Assembly (NCBI GenBank): GCA_045591315.1
Contig: JAZNSN010000081.1
Span: 1 to 64,000, forward strand
Direction of reading: 5' to 3'
DNA: 64,000 nucleotides
Origin: HGM04593 sp045591315
GTDB taxonomy: Bacteria > Bacteroidota > Bacteroidia > Bacteroidales > Bacteroidaceae
The translations under genes and the position numbers were made by a program. Positions 52,436 through 61,757 of the stretch are shown one piece after another. Every line of letters starts with the position of its first letter. The first letter of the stretch is position 1. Under the pieces are notes generated by a model, which was given only the letters and a program-made list of their open reading frames with translations, did no database searches and was not told the origin of the DNA.

Positions 52436-53065
52436 ATGAAAAAACTGTCATTTACTTTAGCTGCAGCCATTTGCATTGCATTGGCCGGTTGCTCCGACAA
52501 AAGCGACTCAAGCACTAGCGATCTCAAGATGTATGAACTCGCAGGCAATGTAAAGAGCGTTAAGGTACTGTCCGTAAACAATGGAATAGAAAACCTTGCC
52601 TATAATCTGGAATTTGATGAAAACGGAATGGCAACAGCACATAGCTACGACAAGCTTTGGGATGAAAAAATAGACATCAGTACCGAACGTAACGAGAAAA
52701 ACGAGATGGTAAAGTATGTTGCAGTTCCCGAAGGTGGTGACATGCCGTACGTAGAAGCGAAATATGTATATGATGAGAACGGTTATATGACCGAAATAGA
52801 GGCTCTATGGTATGGAGAGAGCTACACAACAGAGAAGATAACGTACAACGAAGAGAACAATAGGGAAAAGACTGTTGTGGAGTACAATGACTATGACATG
52901 GTAGAAGTCGATGAAATGGAATATACCTACAAGAACTTTGACTCAAAAGGAAACTGGACAGAAAGGGAAGTCCGCAAGAAGAGCTATAGAAAATACGGGG
53001 ACGGCAATATAGAAAACAAACAGACTGTAGTTACACCAGAAAAGAGAGAGATTATATATTATTAA
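52436..53065 (+). CDS. Lipoprotein with YD-like beta repeats
   Basis: 209 aa. The signal peptide ends in ALAGC (lipobox Cys20). The mature part has repeated short strands of the form Y-x-Y-DENGxMTE and FDENGMATAHSYD, similar to the short repeats of RHS/YD-type or MORN-like proteins often seen in Bacteroidetes lipoproteins. It is acidic, Lys/Glu/Tyr-rich. No enzyme motif. It is last in the prfB unit and ends before a strong shared terminator. Confidence 0.75.
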   Translation: MKKLSFTLAAAICIALAGCSDKSDSSTSDLKMYELAGNVKSVKVLSVNNGIENLAYNLEFDENGMATAHSYDKLWDEKIDISTERNEKNEMVKYVAVPEGGDMPYVEAKYVYDENGYMTEIEALWYGESYTTEKITYNEENNREKTVVEYNDYDMVEVDEMEYTYKNFDSKGNWTEREVRKKSYRKYGDGNIENKQTVVTPEKREIIYY

Positions 53066-53107
53066 TCTCATTAAAATAACAGAGAATACCTGAAACGGAA
53101 TTCAAGC

Positions 53108-53147
53108 AAAGGAGGGCAACCCATTTTCTTTTGGGTTGCCCTCCTTT
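53108..53147. terminator. Bidirectional terminator between the lipoprotein and VanZ-like genes
   Basis: A perfect 16-bp stem, AAAGGAGGGCAACCCA with TGGGTTGCCCTCCTTT, and an 8-base T-rich loop. Located between convergent stops. Confidence 0.85.
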
Positions 53148-53152
53148 ATGCC

Positions 53153-53533
53153 TTATCGACGGCTTCGTTTATATAAGATACACGAAAATGCAGCAACAAG
53201 AACTCCTGCAGCATTGAACAGAAAGTCATAGAAATCTCCGCTTCTGTATGATGTAAAAAATCCTTGTGACAGTTCCATCACTCCGCTGAAAAGTATCGGT
53301 ACAATAACTGCAAACCAGAATATACGGCTTGCATTGGCTATTGTATGGGACCTGTAATACTCAAAAAGTATTATTGAACAGAGTGTTGCATACATCAGAA
53401 AATGGGCAATCTTGTCTAGCCCAGGAAAGGAGGGGGCATCTCCTGAAGTCCTGTAGAACGTAAGGAATATTATGGCTGCAATTGCCAACAGAGAGAGGGG
53501 GTATCTCCTGAATATATAAAGATATTTTTCCAT
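53153..53533 (-). CDS. VanZ-like small membrane protein
   Basis: 126 aa from MEKYLYIFRRYP (the frame is open 17 codons further up, but this start gives a normal membrane protein). Four hydrophobic segments at about 11-28, 40-60, 70-90 and 98-118. The signature DKIAHFLMYATLCSIILFE and VMELSQGF...RSGDFYDFLFNAAG match the VanZ family. VanZ gives low-level teicoplanin resistance in enterococci; most chromosomal homologues have no assigned function. Confidence 0.85.
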   Translation of the reverse strand: MEKYLYIFRRYPLSLLAIAAIIFLTFYRTSGDAPSFPGLDKIAHFLMYATLCSIILFEYYRSHTIANASRIFWFAVIVPILFSGVMELSQGFFTSYRSGDFYDFLFNAAGVLVAAFSCILYKRSRR

Positions 53534-53748
53534 AACGGCTATCTGGTGTTTATTGCAAAAAAGGCTGTACCTCGACGGCAACATGCAGAAATTGCCTCAG
53601 AAGTACAGCCAGAAATCAAAGAACAAGTCTAAAGTACCTTGCTATTATTGTAACTATAAAAACTCAATTATGTTTACAGACATTACAACAAATATTACCT
53701 TGACAAGATATAACGGTATGCAATTATGCATGAACTATAGGTCATTTA

Positions 53749-54672
53749 TCAGCCGGCACGTACAACAAGGTATCTTGTAACACTCCAGAATTTTGTTGAA
53801 TCCAAAATCTTTAAGGTAAGCATACCATCACCCCCCTCTACTACCGTATATGAATCTTCCGGATGGGTTGTAAGCACCTTGGCCTTCTTTGTTCCAAGAA
53901 CAATTTCGTTTATATTTCTTATGTCTATCTGTGTAAAGTAATCCTTGTTAAAACCGGAGTCTTCCATCACATCACCTTTCTTGAAAAGACCGGTATTTGT
54001 AATTATCTTATGTTCTTTAAGTTCTTTCTTGCTACCTATTACATACCATGCTGCATTCAATGTTTTGTCCTGCTCGGCAATTATTTGTTTACTTTCGTTA
54101 TTCTGTACTGTAAGCTCTTCCTTAATTGCAGTCAATGAAACAACAGCTTCATCAAGTTCTTTTACTTTTATGTTTCTTGCTGCAAGTTCAGCCTGAAGAG
54201 CCTTTATCTCTTCTGTCTTTGCAGAGAGTTCGGCAGTAAGGGACTCGACAGCCTTTTTCAGCTGTGATGACCTATAGTTGCTGTTCTTGAGTTTACCCTG
54301 CAATTCTTCAATCAATTCCTTATTCTCCTTCATTCTTGACTGGATAAAAGCAAGGTCTGCTTTAACTCTATCTTTTATACTTGCCGGAGCATTCTCAATT
54401 GTACCGCTCTTAATCGCAATGCGATTTTCTGCCTCGTTTATCTGACGGAAACCCTCTGAAACATCATTGAAAAGACCCATAAGGTCATCAACCTCCTTAC
54501 TGGAATTAGCAAGCTCTACATTAAGCGAATCAACCTTCGCCATAAGCTCCTCCTTGCTAGGACCATTACCGCAAGATGCCAGGATTACAAGGCTTAAAAT
54601 CGTTACAACAAGTACTCTTGCTCCACTTACAAAACTAATCACACAATTCATTCTTTTAACATTCTTTCCCAT
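53749..54672 (-). CDS. Coiled-coil lipoprotein, probably sigma-54-controlled
   Basis: 307 aa. A lipoprotein signal ends in VILASC (Cys near residue 34; M8 is an alternative start). Residues about 38-205 form a long coiled coil (SKEELMAKVDSLNVELANSSKEVDDL ... EELTVQNNESKQIIAEQD), and the C-terminus (about 210-307) is a globular domain (LNAAWYVIGSKKELKEHKII) found in a Bacteroidetes-wide family with no proven function. The upstream region has a sigma-54-like promoter and enhancer-like repeats, next to an NtrC-type regulator gene, so an envelope stress or surface signal probably induces it. Confidence 0.8.
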   Translation of the reverse strand: MGKNVKRMNCVISFVSGARVLVVTILSLVILASCGNGPSKEELMAKVDSLNVELANSSKEVDDLMGLFNDVSEGFRQINEAENRIAIKSGTIENAPASIKDRVKADLAFIQSRMKENKELIEELQGKLKNSNYRSSQLKKAVESLTAELSAKTEEIKALQAELAARNIKVKELDEAVVSLTAIKEELTVQNNESKQIIAEQDKTLNAAWYVIGSKKELKEHKIITNTGLFKKGDVMEDSGFNKDYFTQIDIRNINEIVLGTKKAKVLTTHPEDSYTVVEGGDGMLTLKILDSTKFWSVTRYLVVRAG

Positions 54673-54742
54673 AACTAAATATCATTTGGATGTATTAATA
54701 AATGTTTTTCATCAAGCATCGTATATGCTTCAATTTACTATA

Positions 54743-54759
54743 AACAAATTACGTGCCAA
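54743..54759 (-). promoter_or_regulatory. Sigma-54-like promoter of the coiled-coil lipoprotein gene
   Basis: Minus strand TTGGCACG-TAAT-TTGTT compared with YTGGCACG-RNNN-TTGCW. The -24 element is perfect; at -12 GC is GT. The 15 bases CGCTTTTGGCACGTA are shared with the promoter before tolC. Transcription would start near 54732. Confidence 0.55.
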
Positions 54760-54824
54760 AAGCGCACAGTTTTATACAAATCACTAATAATCAAACAGTT
54801 GGCATTTGTATAAAATTTTACTGT

Positions 54825-54873
54825 TGTGGAAAAATGTAGAATTAGGTGTGGAATTGTGTGGAATTTTTCCACA
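54825..54873. promoter_or_regulatory. Phased TGTGGAA enhancer-like sites
   Basis: TGTGGAA at 54825-54831, 54847-54853 and 54857-54863, with inverted TTCCACA at 54867-54873, completing the palindrome TGTGGAA-TTT-TTCCACA. Spacings of 22, 10 and 10 bases put all on one face of the helix, about 90-140 bases upstream of the predicted start. The palindrome may also act as a weak terminator for the regulator gene. Confidence 0.55.
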
Positions 54874-54878
54874 CTCGG

Positions 54879-56207
54879 TTACTTAATGCCAAAAAGCTTG
54901 AGTTTATTATATAAAGTTTTGCGGTCTATTCCCAAAAAAGCTGCTGCTTTACTCTTGTTATTACCGGTACGTCTTAGAGCATCAGTTATACGACTCTTTT
55001 CATCCTCCCTGTCAAAAAGAGGACTAGAGGTTTCATTCGGTATCACTATGTTAAGGTCTTTTGCCTTTATATAATTATCGTTGGCAAGCAGTGTTGCGCG
55101 TTTTATAACATTCTTCAATTGACGTATATTACCTGGCCATGAATATCCCTGCAACAACTCTGTTGCTGAGATATCGAAACCAATAATACTACGGCCCAAT
55201 TCTCTGTTGGCACAATCTAAAAAGAACTTTGCAAAAGGAACAATATCTTCATAACGTTCCTTAAGTGAAGGCATACGCAAGGTAAACTCATTAATGCGAT
55301 GATAAAGATCTTCTCTAAAAAAACCTTTTTCTATTGCTGCTTCCAGATTCTCGTTGGTAGCACACACTATACGCACATCAACTTCTAACTCTTTTGTCGA
55401 ACCTACCGGACGTACACGACGCTCTTGCAAGGCACGCAACAATTGCACCTGCACTTCATAACTTAAGTTTCCAACCTCATCAAGAAACAACGTTCCACCA
55501 TCAGCTTCCAAAAAGGCACCGGTCTTGTCCGTTACAGCTCCTGTAAAAGAACCTTTTACATGACCAAAGAATTCCGAAGCTGCAAGCTCTTTGGGAATTG
55601 AACCGCAATCAATTGCGATAAAAGGACGGTTGCTACGCTTACTCAACCTATGTATTCGCCTTGCTATCAACTCTTTTCCTGTTCCACTTGCACCATTAAT
55701 AAGCACTGACATCGGGGTTGGAGCAACAAGAGTCACATAGTTATAAAGCTGACGTGCAGCCTCGCTGTTCCCTTCCATAAACTCTGCTGTATCGGACTCA
55801 GGAATAGTGTCATTGGTTTTTTGCATGTGGTTCGCCGAAACAGAACTTTTACTCATGGCCTCCTCTATCTTTCTAAGCAGTTCATCGGGATGCACCGGCT
55901 TCGATATATAGTCGCTGGCACCATGCTTCATTGCATTTACAGCACTCTGTATATCAGCATAGCTTGTCATTATTATTATCGGAACAGAAACCCTGTTCTT
56001 CTCTATCCATTCAAGCAGGTCTGTTCCGTTTCCGTCAGGCAATCGCAAATCAGAGAGTATCAGGTCAATACTTTCGGCCTCAATTGTCTTGCGTGCTCCA
56101 CAAACATTGCTTACCACAGAAATTTCAAAACCTTTCTTACCCAACCATGTTCTCAATACTGTTGAAAAAGTAAGATCATCTTCAACTATCAATATCTTCT
56201 TTGCCAT
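54879..56207 (-). CDS. NtrC-type sigma-54-dependent response regulator
   Basis: 442 aa. Receiver (1-120) with Asp53 (LILSDLRLPDGNG). AAA+ domain with Walker A GASGTGKE, sigma-54 loop GSFTGA (usual GAFTGA), Walker B TLFLDEVGNL. Fis-type C-terminal HTH (NNKSKAAAFLGIDRKTLYNKLKLFGI). It is encoded 10 bases after the hybrid kinase, its likely partner, and directly upstream of enhancer-like sites and a sigma-54-like promoter, so the coiled-coil lipoprotein gene is a probable target. Confidence 0.95.
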   Translation of the reverse strand: MAKKILIVEDDLTFSTVLRTWLGKKGFEISVVSNVCGARKTIEAESIDLILSDLRLPDGNGTDLLEWIEKNRVSVPIIIMTSYADIQSAVNAMKHGASDYISKPVHPDELLRKIEEAMSKSSVSANHMQKTNDTIPESDTAEFMEGNSEAARQLYNYVTLVAPTPMSVLINGASGTGKELIARRIHRLSKRSNRPFIAIDCGSIPKELAASEFFGHVKGSFTGAVTDKTGAFLEADGGTLFLDEVGNLSYEVQVQLLRALQERRVRPVGSTKELEVDVRIVCATNENLEAAIEKGFFREDLYHRINEFTLRMPSLKERYEDIVPFAKFFLDCANRELGRSIIGFDISATELLQGYSWPGNIRQLKNVIKRATLLANDNYIKAKDLNIVIPNETSSPLFDREDEKSRITDALRRTGNNKSKAAAFLGIDRKTLYNKLKLFGIK

Positions 56208-56217
56208 TTATGCTATT

Positions 56218-58638
56218 TCATTTCTCTTTATACAAGACTGCTGCATCTATTATTTTATCTATTGCTTCAAGTATAGCGATTATCTTCTTATCGGCATCAG
56301 AGGTATATTCTGTAATATCACGCCGCAATTCAAACCACTCAAGCTCCTCTTTACCGTTTTTTACTCCTACCATTACAAAAATTGGCATAAGCTGGTGTGT
56401 TATGGTTGTTACCGCCGCAATATCCTTCTCCTGCATTGCCTTTGCAAGGATTTTCCTCTTTTCTCTTATATCAGCTACAAATGTAGTCATAATATCGTTC
56501 ACTGCATCCATATCGTTGTCGGCAAATTCTGTAAGTCTGACGAAATCAATATTATCATACTTCAATGCTACGGACAGCACTTGAAACAGTTCTTTTCTTG
56601 TAAATGGCTTATGAAGAGATGCCGAAAAACCATACTCCTTTAGCTGTTCATGATTTATATCGCTTCTCGCTGTCATAGCGACAACGGGTATGTTAGAGAA
56701 ACCCGATTCACGTATTCTACTTATGAGATCTACACCATTTATGGCTGGCATTTGTATATCAGTAAACAGAATATCAAACTTGTTCTGCTTGAGATGCATG
56801 AACAATTCGTCGGGATGTGTACAACATGTTGTATTGATGGGAGTGTCGGCAAGCATTGATACTATCATATTAAGCTGAAGAGTATCATCGTCTATCAAAA
56901 GAAGTTCTGCACTTGGAATATCTATATCATCATACAACTTTTCGCTGCTGTTTCCGTTGCAGTTGACAGGGTATTCGAAAGGCAAGGAAACCTTGAATGT
57001 GGTACCAAAGCCTATACGGCTTTCTACAAAAATCTCACCGCCCAACAAATCCACAATCCTATTAGTAATGGCAAGACCTAATCCGAATCCCTCCTTTCCC
57101 TGCGCACTTGGCAATCTCATAAATTCCCTATATATGAGTTCTTGTTCTTCATCGCTCATTCCGCAGCCTGTATCAGTCACACTGAACTGTAGTGTGGATT
57201 CATAAAGCCGTGCTCTAATCTCAACAAAGCCTTTAGAGGTGAATTTCAATGCATTACTCAACAGATTCTCTATTATCTGTCGCAACCTTAAGGAATCACC
57301 TACAATAAGAGTATCAAGATTATTATCAATTATTCCTGTAAGTGTGAGACCTGCAGAGTCTGCCAAAGGCTTGTTGTTGTCAATGATTGCGCTGAACAAT
57401 TCTTTTGCATTGAATACAACAAGCTTCAAATCAGCTTTGTCGGAATCTAACCTATGAAAATCCAGAAGTGATGTAACTAACTGCAAAAGATGAGTAGTTG
57501 CCTCTTGTATGTTTTTCAAATAGAATTGCTGACGTTCACCGGAGACTATATTTCCGAGCAACTCCAAATAACCAAGAACAGCACCTGCCGGAGCCTTTAT
57601 ATCGTGTGTTATTGTCAGCATTAGTTTCTCTTTAGCCTCAAGCAACTCCTCTGCATGCTGCTTCGCTTTCTCCAACTCATTACGGTAGTGGTTGCTGCGT
57701 GTTATATCACGCCATATAAGAAAAAGCAAGAACCCGGCTATAAGCAATGAAACAACTGCTATAACAGAGATTACAGCAGCCGACCATCTGCGAATATGCT
57801 CATTTTCATACAATTCTTGTTCTAAACGCATGCGGTCTTCTTCCTCTATTGTCTTAAGCAACTGTTGCACTTTGCTGTTCAGCTGAAAGCTAATCATACC
57901 CAGCTGCTTCACCTGCAGGTTCAGTTTGCGTAACCTCTCCTTCTGGTTGTCCGAAGCACGCGACTGCATGTTTCTAAGGATAGAAGCTATTGTATCAGCT
58001 ACAATATCTGCATCATTGAGTGTATCTGTATAAACTTCATATATAGTATCTCTTACCACAATTGAATCTTTCTTTGAAGGTGAGAACACTTCTCTTATTC
58101 TTTTGAAGAAGCTCTTCGGTTTGCCCGACACAATTTCCGATTTGGTACGCACAATTACACGCTCACGCGTAAGTTCTGCCTCGGCAAACGAGTCTTGCAG
58201 ATGCTGTATGGCTTCTATCTCTTTATTAAAATTCCTGTCTGATTCATTATTCCTCAATACACTCAAAAGATTCCGCATATTTCTATCCTTCTGCTCCATG
58301 AGCATAACAACCGTATCAAGGCGCAAAAGCTGTATGGGTTGATCTGTTATACAGCGAAGCGAGTCAATATACTCATTTGCAACAGATATCACGTTCCTAT
58401 AAGTTGGATAACCGGATGTTTCTCCTGCAATAATGGATTGTCCTATTATTTCTGCATTGTTAAGATTATTGATAACTTCGTTTGTAATACGTCGCCTCAT
58501 TCTCAGCAAGTTATCATTTTCATCACTGCCGGTTATATGACGTACACCACTATATATATACCCCATGGTAACAATCAACAAAACCATGAGTAAAGTGTAA
58601 CCTATAGCTATTTTGTAACGTATGGACATTCTATACAT
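56218..58638 (-). CDS. Hybrid sensor histidine kinase with receiver and Hpt domains
   Basis: 806 aa. Membrane helices at about 9-30 and 286-308 enclose a helical periplasmic sensor (about 31-285). Then HisKA with TITHDIKAPAG (His345), HATPase (N-box NLLSNALKF; G-box GKEGFGLGLAITNRI), a receiver with Asp627 (ILFTDIQMP) and a C-terminal Hpt with His748 (TITHQLMP). All relay residues are present, giving a His-Asp-His path that ends on the adjacent NtrC-type regulator. M4 is an alternative start. The signal is unknown. Confidence 0.93.
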   Translation of the reverse strand: MYRMSIRYKIAIGYTLLMVLLIVTMGYIYSGVRHITGSDENDNLLRMRRRITNEVINNLNNAEIIGQSIIAGETSGYPTYRNVISVANEYIDSLRCITDQPIQLLRLDTVVMLMEQKDRNMRNLLSVLRNNESDRNFNKEIEAIQHLQDSFAEAELTRERVIVRTKSEIVSGKPKSFFKRIREVFSPSKKDSIVVRDTIYEVYTDTLNDADIVADTIASILRNMQSRASDNQKERLRKLNLQVKQLGMISFQLNSKVQQLLKTIEEEDRMRLEQELYENEHIRRWSAAVISVIAVVSLLIAGFLLFLIWRDITRSNHYRNELEKAKQHAEELLEAKEKLMLTITHDIKAPAGAVLGYLELLGNIVSGERQQFYLKNIQEATTHLLQLVTSLLDFHRLDSDKADLKLVVFNAKELFSAIIDNNKPLADSAGLTLTGIIDNNLDTLIVGDSLRLRQIIENLLSNALKFTSKGFVEIRARLYESTLQFSVTDTGCGMSDEEQELIYREFMRLPSAQGKEGFGLGLAITNRIVDLLGGEIFVESRIGFGTTFKVSLPFEYPVNCNGNSSEKLYDDIDIPSAELLLIDDDTLQLNMIVSMLADTPINTTCCTHPDELFMHLKQNKFDILFTDIQMPAINGVDLISRIRESGFSNIPVVAMTARSDINHEQLKEYGFSASLHKPFTRKELFQVLSVALKYDNIDFVRLTEFADNDMDAVNDIMTTFVADIREKRKILAKAMQEKDIAAVTTITHQLMPIFVMVGVKNGKEELEWFELRRDITEYTSDADKKIIAILEAIDKIIDAAVLYKEK

Positions 58639-58779
58639 ATATACCGTTCTGCAACAAAGTTATATTAATTTATCTTACTACAGGCGTTATTTCAGCTATT
58701 ATGGAATCAAGATTAATTAATTTTAATAATAAACTCTATTTAAACAACTTCTGAGAACAATACATACATTTTTTTAAAA

Positions 58780-58787
58780 TACCTTTG
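58780..58787 (+). promoter_or_regulatory. -7 box before the 32-codon membrane ORF
   Basis: TACCTTTG matches TAnnTTTG exactly, 26 bases before the ATG at 58814; the -33 region (58756-58760) is poor. Confidence 0.4.
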
Positions 58788-58813
58788 TCTATACAATGCT
58801 TAGATAAAACTGT

Positions 58814-58912
58814 ATGGAGGATTTTTTCTATTTCAAGAAAGGGCAACGCAGAGGAATATTGCTGTTGATACTCATTATAACTGCCATTATAATTATAAGA
58901 TGGATGATATAA
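58814..58912 (+). CDS. 32-aa membrane microprotein, possibly a truncated helix-hairpin-helix protein
   Basis: ATG at 58814, stop TAA at 58910-58912. The product begins MEDFFYFKKGQRRGILLL and continues as one strongly hydrophobic helix. As I recall, this start closely resembles the N-terminus of Bacteroidetes ComEA-like helix-hairpin-helix proteins (DFFYFSKGERRGI type), which continue for over 200 residues; here a stop follows the membrane helix. It could be a small membrane protein or a decayed remnant. It is preceded by a -7 box and read toward ruvB. Confidence 0.4.
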   Translation: MEDFFYFKKGQRRGILLLILIITAIIIIRWMI

Positions 58913-58936
58913 CGGTCATAAAAATTTGGGATATAA

Positions 58937-58968
58937 TTTAAAATCTTCGCCATAATGCACTATTTTTG
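58937..58968 (+). promoter_or_regulatory. Promoter of ruvB
   Basis: TTTA (58937-58940), 20 bases, TATTTTTG (58961-58968), 51 bases before the ATG. Confidence 0.5.
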
Positions 58969-59019
58969 CAGATAATGGTCATTTGAACCGATTTGTATTT
59001 TACAGCAAGAGAACTATAA

Positions 59020-60039
59020 ATGAACGGAGATTTCAATATACGCGGCAAGAACAGCGACAAGGAGTTCGAGAATGCGTTGCGCCCGCTATCTTTTCCCGAT
59101 TTCAACGGACAGGAGAAGATTGTAAGCAACCTCAAAATCTTTGTACAGGCTGCAAAAATGCGTGGCGAGTCACTCGACCACGTTCTGCTACATGGCCCTC
59201 CGGGCTTGGGAAAGACAACACTCAGCAACATAATAGCCAATGAACTTGGAGTAGGCTTCAAGGTAACATCGGGGCCTGTACTCGACAAACCGGGAGACCT
59301 TGCCGGAATATTGACATCGCTCGAACCGAATGATGTGCTTTTCATTGATGAGATACACCGCCTTTCGCCCATTGTAGAGGAGTATCTCTATTCGGCAATG
59401 GAGGACTACCGTATAGATATTCTCATTGACAAAGGACCGTCGGCACGCTCGATACAGATAGACTTGAGCCCGTTCACACTCATAGGTGCTACCACACGTA
59501 GCGGATTGCTCACTGCACCTTTGCGTGCCAGGTTCGGCATAAACATGCATCTTGAGTATTACGACAGCGAGACTCTGGCCGGCATCATAAGCCGTTCGGC
59601 AGAGATTCTCAGGGTATCGTATGACAAGGAGGCTACATACGAGATTGCGCGCCGGAGCCGAGGCACGCCACGTATTGCCAATGCGCTGCTTCGCCGTGTA
59701 CGCGACTTTGCACAGGTAATGGGCGACGGACATATAACAAACTCAATTGCCAAACTGGCTCTCGAAGCATTGAATATCGACAAGTACGGCCTTGACGAGA
59801 TTGACAACAAGATACTATGCACTATCATAGACAAGTTCAAGGGAGGCCCTGTAGGCATTGGAACAATTGCCACTGCTTTAAGTGAGGACACTGGAACCAT
59901 TGAAGAGGTTTATGAACCGTACCTTATCAAGGAGGGATTCATAAAGCGTACCCCACGTGGTCGCGAAGTGACCGACCTGGCATACAAGCATCTGGGACGC
60001 AGCCGCTATGCCAACGGCGAGCAAGGCACATTGTTCTAA
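59020..60039 (+). CDS. ruvB: Holliday junction branch-migration ATPase RuvB
   Basis: 339 aa. N-terminus NALRPLSFPDFNGQEKIVSNL, Walker A HGPPGLGKTTLS (residue ~66), Walker B VLFIDEIHRLSP, sensor 1 GATTRSGLLTAPLRARFG and the C-terminal winged helix (YLIKEGFIKRTPRGREVTDLAY). The hexamer drives branch migration with RuvA. It starts a unit with the flippase gene (33 bases). Confidence 0.97.
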   Translation: MNGDFNIRGKNSDKEFENALRPLSFPDFNGQEKIVSNLKIFVQAAKMRGESLDHVLLHGPPGLGKTTLSNIIANELGVGFKVTSGPVLDKPGDLAGILTSLEPNDVLFIDEIHRLSPIVEEYLYSAMEDYRIDILIDKGPSARSIQIDLSPFTLIGATTRSGLLTAPLRARFGINMHLEYYDSETLAGIISRSAEILRVSYDKEATYEIARRSRGTPRIANALLRRVRDFAQVMGDGHITNSIAKLALEALNIDKYGLDEIDNKILCTIIDKFKGGPVGIGTIATALSEDTGTIEEVYEPYLIKEGFIKRTPRGREVTDLAYKHLGRSRYANGEQGTLF

Positions 60040-60072
60040 CAAACCATTCGGAATACCCACAAGAGTGAAAAG

Positions 60073-61560
60073 ATGAGCAAACTGCAATCACTTGTAAAGG
60101 ATACTGTAATATATGGCCTAAGCAGCATCATAGGCCGTTTTCTCAACTATCTGCTTGTTCCGCTATACACTGCCAAGATGAGCGTGGAAAGCGGCAACTA
60201 CGGTGTTGTGACAAACATGTATGCATGGACAGCCATTCTTCTTGTGTTGCTTACATTCGGCTTCGAAACTACATTCTTCCGATTCGCAAGCAAGGAGAAC
60301 AGCGATGTAAGGAGAGTATTCTCGATGTCGATGCAGGTTATTGGCGCATTGTGCGGGGTATTCCTGCTTGCTGTATTCCTGTTCCTGCCGTCTGTTGCCG
60401 ATTGCCTCGGTTATGCAGCAACACCTGAATTCATAGGCATGATGGCTGTTGTGGTTGCACTTGATGCCATGCAATCCATTCCGTTCGGGTTGCTGAGATT
60501 CCAGAAAAAGCCAATAAAGTTCGCAGCACTTAAACTGCTGTTCATAGGAATGAATATAGCTATGAACATATTTGCTTTTGTGATATTGCCAAAGCTTGCT
60601 ACTGCATACCCGGAGACATTCAGCCGCTTCTACGACCCTGCAAACCAGGCATTCTATGTATTCTTCATAAACCTGTTATGCACATCGGCCATAACGCTCT
60701 TCTTCATTCCCGAATTGAAGATGTTCCGTTTTACAGCCGACAAGAGATTGCTCAAAAGCATGCTTGAATACTCCTGGCCGCTTCTCCTGCTGGGAATAGC
60801 CGGAATATTGAATCTCCATGCCGACAAGATTATATATACCTGGCTTGTTCCGGGCAAGCAGGGAATGGTTGAACTGAGCATTTACGGTGCTTCGGTTAAA
60901 GTGGCTGCTATAATGGCTATGCTCATGCAGGCGTTCCGCTATGCATATGAGCCGTTTGTCTTTGGCAACAGCAAGGAGAAAGACAGCAAGGAGCTGTATG
61001 CAAAAGCAATGAAGTATTTTATTGTAATAGCAATGATGGCATTCCTTGTTGTAATGTTCTACATGGATATACTCAAGTATATCATAAGCCCGGCATATTG
61101 GGAAGGCCTGAATGTCGTTCCGGTAGTAATGGCTGCTGAGATATTCATGGGAATATATTTCAATCTCTCGTTCTGGTACAAGCTGAACGATGAGACTTAC
61201 TGGGGTGCGATATTCTCTTTCATCGGATGCGCAATACTTTTTGCTGTAAATATAATGTTCGTTCCGGTGTATGGGTATATAACTTGTGCCTGGGCATCGT
61301 TTGCAGGTTACTTCACAGCTATGCTGCTATCGTACATCATAGGCCAGAAGCGCAATGCTATAAGCTACGACCTTAAAAGCATTCTTGCATACACGGCACT
61401 GTTCGCTGTTCTCTACGGCATATCTGTTGCCAACCCGATAGAAAACAGCATTCTAAGAATGGCATGCAATACAGTTCTGCTTATTGTATTCGTCGCATAT
61501 TTTATAAAGAAAGACCTGCCGCTGAAAAACATTCCGGTAATAGGGAAATTTTTCAGGTGA
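60073..61560 (+). CDS. Polysaccharide/oligosaccharide flippase (Wzx-like, MOP superfamily)
   Basis: 495 aa with about 14 hydrophobic segments. The start LVKDTVIYGLSSIIGRFLNYLLVPLYT matches the polysaccharide-synthesis branch of the MOP superfamily, which flips lipid-linked sugars to the outer side of the inner membrane. A gene of this type follows ruvB in many Bacteroidales. The glycan is unknown; no polymerase gene is adjacent. Confidence 0.92.
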   Translation: MSKLQSLVKDTVIYGLSSIIGRFLNYLLVPLYTAKMSVESGNYGVVTNMYAWTAILLVLLTFGFETTFFRFASKENSDVRRVFSMSMQVIGALCGVFLLAVFLFLPSVADCLGYAATPEFIGMMAVVVALDAMQSIPFGLLRFQKKPIKFAALKLLFIGMNIAMNIFAFVILPKLATAYPETFSRFYDPANQAFYVFFINLLCTSAITLFFIPELKMFRFTADKRLLKSMLEYSWPLLLLGIAGILNLHADKIIYTWLVPGKQGMVELSIYGASVKVAAIMAMLMQAFRYAYEPFVFGNSKEKDSKELYAKAMKYFIVIAMMAFLVVMFYMDILKYIISPAYWEGLNVVPVVMAAEIFMGIYFNLSFWYKLNDETYWGAIFSFIGCAILFAVNIMFVPVYGYITCAWASFAGYFTAMLLSYIIGQKRNAISYDLKSILAYTALFAVLYGISVANPIENSILRMACNTVLLIVFVAYFIKKDLPLKNIPVIGKFFR

Positions 61561-61665
61561 AAAAAGCTATTCTTCCAAACAATAGCATATTAATCCTACT
61601 GAATTGTAGTAAATACTATTGGAATCCGGAAACCAGGCAAATATCCGAATATCCATAAAGTATAT

Positions 61666-61732
61666 AAAACAGCACAATAAGCACAATCCATGCGACTAAG
61701 ACACTGGATATTGATGTTTATTGTGTTGTTTT
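61666..61732. repeat. Long imperfect hairpin after the flippase gene
   Basis: AAAACAGCACAATAA (61666-61680) pairs with TTATTGTGTTGTTTT (61718-61732), 15 bp with one G:U. ATCCA/TGGAT pair inside. A T-rich tail follows. It may be a terminator or a small inverted-repeat remnant. 61561-61665 has nothing else recognisable. Confidence 0.45.
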
Positions 61733-61757
61733 CCATTGTAAAAAAAACGTTACTAAC

